DNA of 40,771 nucleotides from NCBI GenBank assembly GCA_020026225.1, contig JAHHQU010000019.1, positions 1-40,771 of the forward strand. The letters run 5' to 3'. How positions within the stretch are numbered: the first letter of the stretch is position 1; every line of letters begins with the position of its first letter. Shown here one piece after another: positions 1 through 7,524 of this stretch. Position numbers and translations under genes: made by a program. Source of the DNA: Phocaeicola sp. Its GTDB lineage: Bacteria > Bacteroidota > Bacteroidia > Bacteroidales > Bacteroidaceae. The notes beneath the pieces were generated by a model. That model saw only the letters and a list, made by a program, of their open reading frames with translations, searched no databases and was not told where the DNA came from.

Positions 1-499
1 GGTCTTTTGAGATTACCCATAACACATCATTTATTATGGGATATACAGGCAAAGGCTCCCATTGGTCTTTTTTCTTATCATAGTAAGCAATACTATACTC
101 TTCACCACTCGTATATTCCGTTGCAGCATAATTCTGAAGAAACAATTTTATTTCAGTGGTTGACAGGGGATAACAGTCGAATTCTGTTTTTAGGATAAGC
201 GAATCGGACGGTATGGGTCTACCCTTAAACTCTTCCTGTACTACGGGTTCCAATACCCAATTTATTGTTTTTGAGGAAGATACAATACCAATGTCATTGG
301 TTGCCGAATCTACCTTCAGTGAGTCCTCCTTTTCAGTCTTCTGACTTAGGCTGTCTGTAAGACCATTGTTTGTGCTACCTGTTTCAACTGTTGATGTCGT
401 CTTTGATGATTACTTATTCATACATCCACCCATCAATAGTCCCATTAATGCTAAAAGAACATTCAAAATAAAGGCATTACACCGATACTTACAATCCAT
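1..499 (-). pseudogene. Interrupted lipoprotein gene, continues past the left edge
   Basis: On the minus strand an ATG at 499-497 opens a lipoprotein signal peptide (hydrophobic stretch ending in LLMGGC, a lipobox with Cys at residue 26). Three codons after the Cys there is a TAA stop (412-410). The same frame then stays open for about 136 codons to the window edge and reads as ordinary protein: a Ser/Thr/Asp-rich linker, then a region with motifs such as INWVLEPV, KGRPIPSD and EYSIAYYDKKKDQW. No frame change is needed, so one point mutation to TAA explains the break. I do not recognise the family. A sequencing error or stop readthrough cannot be excluded. The short plus-strand frame over the same bases is taken as a shadow. 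Confidence 0.7.
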
Positions 500-563
500 T
501 TTTACATATTCATCTATTTCATATATTTATATTCTTTTTTGAATCTAAATAACAAAAAAAATG

Positions 564-571
564 TAATTTTG
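564..571 (+). promoter_or_regulatory. Bacteroidales -7 promoter element (TAATTTTG)
   Basis: An exact match to TAnnTTTG, the housekeeping sigma -7 consensus of Bacteroidales, lies 42 bases before the ATG at 614. A 14-bp perfect palindrome (AATTCATATGAATT, 582-595) follows in the expected 5' leader and could be an operator; that part is a guess. Confidence 0.5.
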
Positions 572-613
572 GGAAATAGCTAATTCATATGAATTCACTA
601 AAACGCAGTAAAG

Positions 614-901
614 ATGGGAACTTTAGGATGCATCAACGACATGTTGCGTAAAGATAAGGAAAATAGAGAATTACGCAAAAGGAATCATGAAAAGTTTTAT
701 GAAACGAGAGAACGCTTATTTCAAGTACGAAAAAGCGATACAGATTGTAACTTGTCTATAGAGGATTTGGAAAAAGTACGTAAAGAAATCACGGAAAAGG
801 AACGTAAAGACAGAATGTTCTATTTCAGCTTCTTCATTAAATTTCTTTTGATATGCGTTACTGTTATGACGATAGTGGCACTCATCATCTACTGTTCCTA
901 G
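614..901 (+). CDS. Small protein with C-terminal membrane anchor, function unknown
   Basis: A 95-residue protein. Residues 1-67 are very charged and lysine/arginine/glutamate rich, probably helical (NRELRKRNHEKFYETRERLF, then EDLEKVRKEITEKERKDR). Residues 69-93 form one hydrophobic segment, so the protein is likely tail-anchored in the inner membrane with the charged part in the cytoplasm. A -7 element lies upstream at 564-571, and a strong bidirectional hairpin terminator closes the unit at 990-1043. It stands alone as a monocistronic gene. I do not recognise the family; the membrane topology is inferred from hydrophobicity only. Confidence 0.65.
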   Translation: MGTLGCINDMLRKDKENRELRKRNHEKFYETRERLFQVRKSDTDCNLSIEDLEKVRKEITEKERKDRMFYFSFFIKFLLICVTVMTIVALIIYCS

Positions 902-989
902 TGCTACCTAATCATGAGGATTTTTATACCTTAGAAAAGATGTTTTCAATTAGTGTCCAGCATACAATACTGACAACTTTCTTTTGTGT

Positions 990-1043
990 AATTTTTACTT
1001 CTATCCATCGGTACTGATTTACCAAAGGATAGAAGTAAAAATT
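990..1043. terminator. Bidirectional terminator, 17-bp perfect stem
   Basis: Arms 990-1006 and 1027-1043 are perfect inverted complements over 17 bases with a 20-base loop. The outer part of each arm is A/T-rich, giving a U-run on either strand. It sits between two convergent genes (614-901 plus, 1058-2185 minus) and probably stops both. Confidence 0.8.
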
Positions 1044-1057
1044 GATGGTATTCTCAA

Positions 1058-2185
1058 TTATTTCTGTTGTTCCCGCACGATGAACTCTGCTTCCATAACA
1101 CATTCCAAGGCACTGGAGTTAGCGGCCATTTTCACCTCTCTAAAAGGACCGTACCAGTAACATCCGAAACTTCTGGATATAGAATCGTAGTCATGACTAA
1201 TGATACTGTCTGCATTCTTCAAGATGAAATCCTCATACATAGCTTTACCTGTCGTACGATAAAGAAAAGAAAGGTGACGCATGAAGATTCCCTTGAACTG
1301 AACTCCATCATTTCCGGCAGCAATATCCTTGTTATGTTCACAAAGAATACCTTGTTCTGTTGTCATGTTTTTTATGGCACTTTGAGCAAGGGCTTCAGCC
1401 TTTTCCAAGTAACTTGTATCATTTTTGTACAAGTACATTTCTGTTAGCACGGCAATGGCCACTCCTTGATTATAGGTATAGTATCTACCTCTGTTAGGTT
1501 GATTTGTCTTGTTATCAATACCGTCCTCAATCATTTGATTATCTGTATTGTATAAGCCTGAATCCAAATACCAATTCACTTCTTTCTCAAACCATTCTGC
1601 ATATTCTTTCTTTTGCGTCTGATGATATAAACGAATAGCCGTTAGTGCAAATAAATTATTTGCAATTGAATTTTTGTAGACTAACGGATTCTTTTTCCAA
1701 TAAATGCCCCCTTGACATATATCGTCACTCCACCCCGTAGTCATATCCCTGAAAATAGTCTCGGCCATCTCCAGATACTCTTTTTTTGCAGTCAATTTAT
1801 AGGCTTCGATCCAAGCCAAAGCCCACCATCCTTCATCGTCATAATAGTCATTGATGTAATTCTTACATTCAAACATAAAGTTCCCTTTATCATCATAAAC
1901 TGGAAATTTTCGTGTTTTACTGAAAACGTCCTCAATTAGCGGAACAAAACGCTTTTTTTGGTTGGTGAGTTCAGCATAGCGGATAACGGCAGTAAAGAGA
2001 TTGGCAGAGTTCCACCATCCGGCTTCTGGCCAAATACCTGTAGAATCATTGCGCGATTCCACGAGCGTATTCATGCTGGCATCCATCTTCTTTTGAAAGC
2101 GACTCTCTACGGTTTGTTTGCATCCCGACCAGGAGACAACAATAATCATAGCTCCTAAAAATACGAATGAGAAAAATTTTTTCAT
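1058..2185 (-). CDS. GH76 family glycoside hydrolase (alpha-1,6-mannanase-like) lipoprotein
   Basis: A 375-residue protein with a lipoprotein signal (VSWSGC, Cys at residue 22), so it should be lipid-anchored in the envelope. The body has the (alpha/alpha)6-barrel pattern of GH76: repeated Trp/Tyr-rich helices (WPEAGWWNSANLFTAVIRYAE, DDEGWWALAWIEAYKLT, YYTYNQGVAIAVLTEMY). The adjacent acid pair in INDYYDDEGWW matches the catalytic Asp-Asp position known for GH76 endo-alpha-1,6-mannanases. The length is normal for the family. No susC/susD pair or other mannan enzymes lie nearby, so it is an orphan here. A -7 element (TACCTTTG) on the minus strand at 2243-2250 is the likely promoter. The substrate (yeast or mycobacterial type mannan) is inferred from the family; related (alpha/alpha)6 hydrolases such as GH88/GH105 are less likely. 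Confidence 0.8.
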   Translation of the reverse strand: MKKFFSFVFLGAMIIVVSWSGCKQTVESRFQKKMDASMNTLVESRNDSTGIWPEAGWWNSANLFTAVIRYAELTNQKKRFVPLIEDVFSKTRKFPVYDDKGNFMFECKNYINDYYDDEGWWALAWIEAYKLTAKKEYLEMAETIFRDMTTGWSDDICQGGIYWKKNPLVYKNSIANNLFALTAIRLYHQTQKKEYAEWFEKEVNWYLDSGLYNTDNQMIEDGIDNKTNQPNRGRYYTYNQGVAIAVLTEMYLYKNDTSYLEKAEALAQSAIKNMTTEQGILCEHNKDIAAGNDGVQFKGIFMRHLSFLYRTTGKAMYEDFILKNADSIISHDYDSISRSFGCYWYGPFREVKMAANSSALECVMEAEFIVREQQK

Positions 2186-2242
2186 GCTTTTCTTTTTTAG
2201 TTATTGTACGTTTTAAGGTTCATAGTAATCTATTTTCTAATG

Positions 2243-2250
2243 CAAAGGTA
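2243..2250 (-). promoter_or_regulatory. -7 promoter element of the GH76 gene
   Basis: Read on the minus strand this is TACCTTTG, matching TAnnTTTG, about 60 bases before the ATG at 2185. A TTG (minus strand, 2270-2268) lies 17 bases further upstream, near the expected -33 position. Confidence 0.5.
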
Positions 2251-2349
2251 TAGAAAAGATTTGTTGTCAAGAATGGAAATCCACTAATATATTTGTCAAT
2301 TTGAGGTTCTACAGACTAAAAATGATACTGATTGCTAATAAAAATTATA

Positions 2350-2357
2350 TATCTTTG
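2350..2357 (+). promoter_or_regulatory. -7 promoter element of the phosphatase-like gene (TATCTTTG)
   Basis: TATCTTTG fits TAnnTTTG. It lies about 70 bases before the ATG at 2429. Confidence 0.5.
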
Positions 2358-2428
2358 TCCGATAGTTATTATCACGATAAATAAAACGGATCAGGGTTAC
2401 CTGTTTCATAAAACAAATACTAAAAGCA

Positions 2429-2902
2429 ATGGATATACTCTTAATCAGCGACGAAGATATGTGCCGTTCTAGAATGGCACAAGAAATCTTAAACTCTTTC
2501 GGTAGAGGGATGAAGATCATCACGGCGGGAATTACAGAAGGAGGCTGTATTCCTGAGGCAGTAAGCCAAGTAATGTCACAACATGGGTACGAAGTATCCC
2601 GGAAGAAGTCTTCATCGGTCGCATTATATACAGATCGCTCTTGGGATTACGTAATAACTCTCTCAGAAGACGCTGAAAAGGAATTCAAACATTTGAATAT
2701 GAAAACAGAACATATTTCTCATTTTAATTTCCCCGATGCCTTGAATTCAGTTGCTTCTGATCAACAATCTTTAGAAGAACATGTTTCTGCATTGTACGAT
2801 AACATGTATCGTTGTTTGTATGAGCTATATCGAGATGAATTGAGCGAGCTGCTTCTGCCTCGCTGTTCCTGTGGAGCCAATACTTATTGCCGCTGTGAGT
2901 AA
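2429..2902 (+). CDS. Low-molecular-weight phosphatase / ArsC-like protein lacking the catalytic Cys
   Basis: A 157-residue protein with the overall plan of LMW protein tyrosine phosphatases and thioredoxin-coupled arsenate reductases. The N-terminal beta strand and P-loop read ILLISDEDMCRSRMAQ, where the family has V-C-T-G-N-x-C-R-S-x-M-A. The arginine, the following serine and the second cysteine are kept, but the first cysteine, which is the nucleophile in the C-x5-R signature, is serine (residue 7), and the T-G-N that follows is D-E-D. The downstream acid loop (HFNFPDAL) resembles the general-acid loop of ArsC. The C-terminus carries an unusual cysteine cluster (RCSCGANTYCRCE). I infer a catalytically altered or binding-only homologue, not a working phosphatase. 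It stands alone, with a promoter at 2350. Confidence 0.7.
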   Translation: MDILLISDEDMCRSRMAQEILNSFGRGMKIITAGITEGGCIPEAVSQVMSQHGYEVSRKKSSSVALYTDRSWDYVITLSEDAEKEFKHLNMKTEHISHFNFPDALNSVASDQQSLEEHVSALYDNMYRCLYELYRDELSELLLPRCSCGANTYCRCE

Positions 2903-3503
2903 GCAGCGAAACAGGTACTGAAGGCATTTGTATATTATTTAAAGGTCATAACTTGTCATATCCTTTGGTATTTATATCTGATTACAATAAAAGATCAGAG
3001 AAAACAGAAATCCTTCATCCTATTTAATAAGGTATAGTACTCCCCATTCAAGCTAAATTCAGATTCCTTACTCAGCAAACAATTCTTTAACTTTAAAAAA
3101 GAGATATTATATCAACCAGAAATTCTATTATATTAACTCATAAAAGCCCTTCCTGACCCAAGTCATAATAGACAATAACAGCTGTCAAAAGGATGTATTG
3201 TAGCTCAATACATGAATAAAAGATAAATCTGTCAAGGAAATCAATTGTTTTCAACCTTCTACCTCCAAGAATAAAGTATTTTCACACAAAATGCTACAAT
3301 TATTTTCTGAATAAAAAACTAATATTGTTTCACATTGTAAGTCCAAAAGGGATTTTATACCTTAAAAAGGGGGCCAAATATTACAAAATCATGAATGTTT
3401 TCAAAGTTTTTTGTACGAATGAAACAAAATTTATAAAGTTTTTTATATCTTTGCAGTACGTTTATAACGGGTATATCATTTTAAGGACATTTTAAAACAA
3501 AAT
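2903..3503. other. 600-base AT-rich intergenic region before the OmpA gene
   Basis: No open frame with plausible codon use was seen on either strand, and no tRNA-like fold was recognised. The only supported element is the -7 box at 3446-3453. The region is rich in A/T and contains a few short imperfect inverted repeats. A small RNA cannot be excluded by eye. Confidence 0.5.
3446..3453 (+). promoter_or_regulatory. -7 promoter element of the OmpA-family gene (TATCTTTG)
   Basis: TATCTTTG fits TAnnTTTG. The ATG is at 3504, so the leader would be about 45 bases, very A-rich and with no clear Shine-Dalgarno. This is typical of strongly expressed Bacteroidales genes. Confidence 0.6.
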
Positions 3504-4661
3504 ATGAATATGAAAAGATTGAAATTAATGATTTGTGCAGCTGCCTTGTCTATGACTGCTTTTGCACAAACTAATAACACGGAAGCATCTAAAACAGAAA
3601 AGTACACTGTTCAGACTAACTTGTTCAAAGACAACTGGTTTATTGGTGCAAATGTAGGTGGACAGTATTATATTGGTGATGGAAGAAAATTGTCTTCAAG
3701 AAAGAAACTTCTTTCTCCTGTATTTGAAGTAAATGTTGGTAAATGGTTCACTCCAGGTATCGGTCTTCGTCTTGGTTTCGACGGATACCAGGCTAAGGGT
3801 TATCTTAAAGAAGGAAACAGCGTTTACAAACACAAATGGGGTGTATTGGATTTGCACACTGATGTAATGCTGAACTTAACTAACATGTTCTGCGGATACA
3901 AAGAAGACAGATTGTACAACTTCATTCCTTATGCAAGCATCGGTTACGCAAGAAATACAAAATCTCACGATAACGAATTGAGCTGGGGTGCAGGTTTGAT
4001 CAACCGTTTCCGCATCAACAATTCTTGGGCTGCTAACCTTGAAGTAAGAAGCTTGGCTTACAATGATGTTTTTGACGGTAAAGTTGCTGGTAAAAACTAC
4101 GAAGCTACAATTGCTGTAATGGCAGGTGTTACTTACAACTTGGGTAAGAAGAACTGGACTAAGGGTTCTGGCGTTTCTATCGCTGAATTAGAAGATGTAC
4201 AGGCTAAACTTCGTGAAATGAACGAAGAAAACGAAAGATTGAATCGTGAATCTGCAGCTTTGAACCAAGACTTGCAGCAGAAAGACCAGGAATTGCAGCA
4301 GGCTAAAGCAGATCAGAATGACAACCTTACTGATGCAATGACTTATACAGTATTCTTCGATATCAACCGTGCATATTTGAGCAACAAAGAAGTTGTAAAC
4401 TTGAACTCTTATGCTAATTTGATTAAGAACAATCCTAACAATAAGTTCATCATCACTGGTTACGCTGACAAACAGACAGGTAGAGCTGAATACAATGACA
4501 AACTTAGCCAGGAACGTGCTGAATCTGTATACAACACATTGGTTGACAAATACGGTGTTAACCCAAGTCAGTTGACAGTTGAACACAAAGGTGGTGTAGA
4601 TACAATGTTCGAAAACGACTCTAAGTTGAGTAGAGCAGCTATCATCGAAATGGTAAAATAA
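3504..4661 (+). CDS. OmpA-family outer membrane protein
   Basis: A 385-residue protein. Residues 1-22 are a signal peptide (cleavage after TAFA). Residues about 30-220 form a beta-barrel of amphipathic strands with many Gly/Tyr/Asn. Residues about 230-270 are a coiled coil (AKLREMNEENERLNRESAAL and following). Residues about 280-385 are an OmpA C-terminal domain that binds peptidoglycan: FFDINRAYLS, the glycan-binding Asp in ITGYADKQTG, and the LSQERAESV helix that matches N-x2-L-S-x2-R-A-x2-V. It should tether the outer membrane to the cell wall. Codon use is narrow (GGT, CGT, AAC, AAA, CTT), as in very abundant proteins. It is a single gene with its own promoter and a strong terminator. The start at 3504 is chosen for the signal peptide; an in-frame ATG at 3510 is also possible. 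Confidence 0.92.
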   Translation: MNMKRLKLMICAAALSMTAFAQTNNTEASKTEKYTVQTNLFKDNWFIGANVGGQYYIGDGRKLSSRKKLLSPVFEVNVGKWFTPGIGLRLGFDGYQAKGYLKEGNSVYKHKWGVLDLHTDVMLNLTNMFCGYKEDRLYNFIPYASIGYARNTKSHDNELSWGAGLINRFRINNSWAANLEVRSLAYNDVFDGKVAGKNYEATIAVMAGVTYNLGKKNWTKGSGVSIAELEDVQAKLREMNEENERLNRESAALNQDLQQKDQELQQAKADQNDNLTDAMTYTVFFDINRAYLSNKEVVNLNSYANLIKNNPNNKFIITGYADKQTGRAEYNDKLSQERAESVYNTLVDKYGVNPSQLTVEHKGGVDTMFENDSKLSRAAIIEMVK

Positions 4662-4685
4662 ATAAGGAATTCTTATTATAAAATT

Positions 4686-4719
4686 AAAAGGAGATGGATG
4701 GAAGTCCATCTCCTTTTTT
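4686..4719 (+). terminator. Terminator of the OmpA-family gene
   Basis: A 13-bp perfect stem (4686-4698 with 4705-4717), a 6-base loop and a T-run follow the stop codon by 25 bases. Confidence 0.9.
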
Positions 4720-5000
4720 ATGTTCTTATTGAAAGGACAGATTACGATGAACCGACAACTCTACAGGTTGAGATGTAAAAGGAATTTCAATGTTTTCCAA
4801 CTTACATTGTATACCTTTCATTCTGATCCAGCAAGAGAAAAGGCTGCAGGCTCTACCGATCCACTCTTCCCTGAAACAGAAATGAAAGAGGCATTGAACA
4901 ATGGTTCATTTGAATATAAAAACCGACCCATCATCCATTAGCTTCACACAAGAAATTTCAAACATGCATTTTAGTCATTATTTCCACATGACAGGGCCTT

Positions 5001-5054
5001 ATCATCTCATAGCTATATATAGTAAATATTTACTACATATAGCTATGAGATGAT
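5001..5054. repeat. 54-bp almost perfect palindrome
   Basis: The two halves meet at 5027/5028 with no loop. All 27 pairs match except 5019 (A) against 5036 (C). On the minus-strand RNA this becomes a U-G wobble, so that transcript would be fully paired. The arm begins ATCATCTCATAGCTATAT. It lies in a gene-free stretch (4720-5268) between the OmpA terminator and the terminator of the protease gene. The centre is AT-rich and there is no T-run, so it is not a standard terminator. The function is unknown. Confidence 0.85.
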
Positions 5055-5268
5055 TTTATATAGAGGAGCATTCACAATAAGTTACATCACATCAATATCA
5101 ATCTATATGTAATTTATTTTCAACGGGTTAGCAAATAAATACAATATAACGCACGCCTACAAAAGCTATACTACAAATAGATAATTCGTAAACAAATTTA
5201 TTTTACTACGGACACAAACATATAAAACAAAGGAATATCGTTTCATTGGGAACTTTGACACATAATAA

Positions 5269-5304
5269 AAGCGCCCTATCTCTTTTCCTATGGATAGGGC
5301 GCTT
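5269..5304 (-). terminator. Terminator after the IdeS-like protease gene
   Basis: A 12-bp GC-rich stem (5269-5280 with 5293-5304) with a 12-base loop lies 20 bases past the minus-strand stop. T-rich bases follow on the minus strand. Confidence 0.85.
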
Positions 5305-5324
5305 ATTATAAATGATAAGAAGAA

Positions 5325-7406
5325 TCAATTTCCGTAAGCCTTCAAGCCTGTAAGACGAATTATTCGGGTCGGGTTATTTGTTTTACCCGGATAACCTTTC
5401 AAATGAATACCTCCTCCAGATTCGAAAATATCGTAGCCGGTCAACTTAGTTGCATTATCGTCGGAATTGGCAATATACAGTCTGACAACCATACCATCTA
5501 CCAGTTCACAACCCCACAAGGTGATTTCGTGACTGTCTACAGTCAAAGAGCAAGCACCTTCATTAAGCAACTTCGTAACTAAGCGAGAGAATTTCTTGCG
5601 AATGGTTTGTGCATCAAGATCTACATTGTTCTCTGTTTCCCAACCTGAGTAGGCTCCATAAGGGACCACAAACTCACTGTTGAAGAATTTTTCTTCTGCT
5701 TCCGGTGACAATACGCCTTTGAAATATCCACCATCTTCCACATATCCTTTCTTTTTGGGAGCACAAAGTCCATTGTTGTTGTTCCAGATTTCTCCTCCAC
5801 CTTTCATGAACCATCCGATACCCATATCAGTAGAGTGAGTATAATCATACCAGCATTCTACAAATACGTCAAAGATCTTGAGACTATAAGTCTTTCCCGG
5901 TCCGAACGGAACTCTCTCAGGGATTTTCACTCCTTTTCTCTGCAAGTCTTCCAACCACCACTGCAACATATTGGAAGAAGCGGCAGCCCAGCACAACAAG
6001 CCGTCACCATGCCATACTTTATTTACGTCATGCCATCCCGATGCCATGCTTACGTTCTTGCAGAATAGTTGTCCGTTTACGACATTCCCGTTTTCATCCA
6101 CTTCATTTTCGCGATAAACCGAGACGGAAATGACATTACTTTTCTTGCCATCCTTCATTGCATAGAACTTATATGTCCCGGTAGTAGTTGAGGTGAACGT
6201 ATTTCCTTTGATAGTTGTATCAAAGATGTCATTGTATTGTTTGTTGAGTACACATGAAGCAGTTACGTTAACCCCGTTTTGTTTGACAACGAATTCAACC
6301 TTATCTATACCGTCATTTTTAATTCGCGTCTTATTGTCGAGGGTACTCAACTCTATAGGACCTTCCAAAGGGACAGGAGCCTCAACGTGTAGTGAAGAAT
6401 GGATTTCTACCAACTTTCCCTCTTCAAGAGGTAGCGGTTGGGCAAATATCGTCTGTTCTGAAAAAGCTTGATTCAACTCGCTTTTTACGGTTCCTGTAGC
6501 TTTGACTGTAAACTGTGCCTCTTTTGATTCAGAAGGGACGCCAGCCCATATATAGAGGTAATCACTTCCTTTCAACTCCTCACCATTCTGAATCAGAAGA
6601 GGTTTCTTAAAGTTGAATGTTACTGCCGTATCATTTTTCACAGCTTTCCATTCCAAATGCTGCGTATCATCCATCCCTTCCAACAACTCACTGTCGGACA
6701 AATCGTAGGAGCCGCTGAAAGAAACTGAAGGATTTCCCATACGGAGGGATTCTATTTCTACAGGGGCTTGTGCTTGACACGAAACGATATGATGTGAAAG
6801 AATCACCCCACGTGGAGCTACCGACAAAGAGATAGAGGTACGACCGTTTTCACTAACCACAAACTGTCCATTTTTATCGGTCGGTATGTCCTGCCAAGAA
6901 GAAATATACGGTTGATTGACGACGAGAGACTGGCGGCATTCAGAAGGGACGACCTCTGATTCTCCGGCAAAAGACAAAAGTTTTTGCTCACTGTCCCATT
7001 TTCCACCAACCAGAAGTTTGATCTGCCATTTGCTGCCCACCTGAGCTTTGATGCTGTCCAAAGGAACCTGAACCGAACGTACGCCCGCACAAGCAAGTTG
7101 GTCGGCAGAACGAGTCAGAGTCAGCGGAAGATAAATCACTTGCTGAATTGCTTTGCTCCGGATAAGGGCTATCGCAGAAGTCTTTTCTGCAAATTCATAA
7201 CGAAGAGCTGCTTCCTCTGCATGAGGAATATTCGCTGTCAAATCAAAGTGGAGTTTCAATTTAACATCTGGAGCAGAAGGAGTCCCGCCTCCATGATTTT
7301 CTCCACCCTGATTCGGATTAGGGGCCACTACCTCATCCTGACTACAGGATGATAGGGAAAGAACCAATGCAGAGAAACATAAACAAAGAAGTCTAGTTTT
7401 ATTCAT
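5325..7406 (-). CDS. Surface lipoprotein with C-terminal IdeS/Mac-like cysteine protease domain
   Basis: A 693-residue protein. The lipoprotein signal ends in LSLSSC (Cys21), followed by a Gly/Pro/Asn-rich linker. Residues about 48-340 resemble fimbrillin-type Bacteroidales surface modules (LKLHFDL start, RSVQVPLDSIKA, YLYIWAGVP). Residues about 348-432 look like an Ig-like bacterial domain. Residues about 445-693 match the IdeS/Mac family (MEROPS C66, streptococcal IgG endopeptidase): GLLCWAAASSNMLQWW with candidate nucleophile Cys472, SHEITLWGCEL with His626, and LYIANSDDNAT for the acid region (Asp649/Asp650). The order and spacing of Cys, His and Asp fit the family. The first acidic position of the IdeS motif as I remember it appears as Asn647. 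The target (immunoglobulin or another protein) is not known. The gene is a single transcription unit, with a -7 element at 7431-7438 and a terminator at 5269-5304. Confidence 0.82.
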   Translation of the reverse strand: MNKTRLLCLCFSALVLSLSSCSQDEVVAPNPNQGGENHGGGTPSAPDVKLKLHFDLTANIPHAEEAALRYEFAEKTSAIALIRSKAIQQVIYLPLTLTRSADQLACAGVRSVQVPLDSIKAQVGSKWQIKLLVGGKWDSEQKLLSFAGESEVVPSECRQSLVVNQPYISSWQDIPTDKNGQFVVSENGRTSISLSVAPRGVILSHHIVSCQAQAPVEIESLRMGNPSVSFSGSYDLSDSELLEGMDDTQHLEWKAVKNDTAVTFNFKKPLLIQNGEELKGSDYLYIWAGVPSESKEAQFTVKATGTVKSELNQAFSEQTIFAQPLPLEEGKLVEIHSSLHVEAPVPLEGPIELSTLDNKTRIKNDGIDKVEFVVKQNGVNVTASCVLNKQYNDIFDTTIKGNTFTSTTTGTYKFYAMKDGKKSNVISVSVYRENEVDENGNVVNGQLFCKNVSMASGWHDVNKVWHGDGLLCWAAASSNMLQWWLEDLQRKGVKIPERVPFGPGKTYSLKIFDVFVECWYDYTHSTDMGIGWFMKGGGEIWNNNNGLCAPKKKGYVEDGGYFKGVLSPEAEEKFFNSEFVVPYGAYSGWETENNVDLDAQTIRKKFSRLVTKLLNEGACSLTVDSHEITLWGCELVDGMVVRLYIANSDDNATKLTGYDIFESGGGIHLKGYPGKTNNPTRIIRLTGLKAYGN

Positions 7407-7430
7407 GAATGATTAATTAGGTTTTATTCG

Positions 7431-7438
7431 CAAAAATA
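7431..7438 (-). promoter_or_regulatory. -7 promoter element of the protease gene
   Basis: The minus strand reads TATTTTTG, matching TAnnTTTG, 25 bases before the ATG at 7406. This gives a very short leader. It places the promoter inside the gap left after the truncated kinase gene. Confidence 0.5.
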
Positions 7439-7524
7439 AAATATTTGAAAAGAAAAGTAAAATATATACAAGAAAATCAATAGGCCCTAACGTAAATTTT
7501 TCATTTATTGATGATTACTTCTTC

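Noticed and set aside
4720..4941. 73-residue frame after the OmpA terminator.
   Set aside because: It starts at the last base of the terminator's T-run, has no ribosome binding site or family match, and its composition is not convincing.
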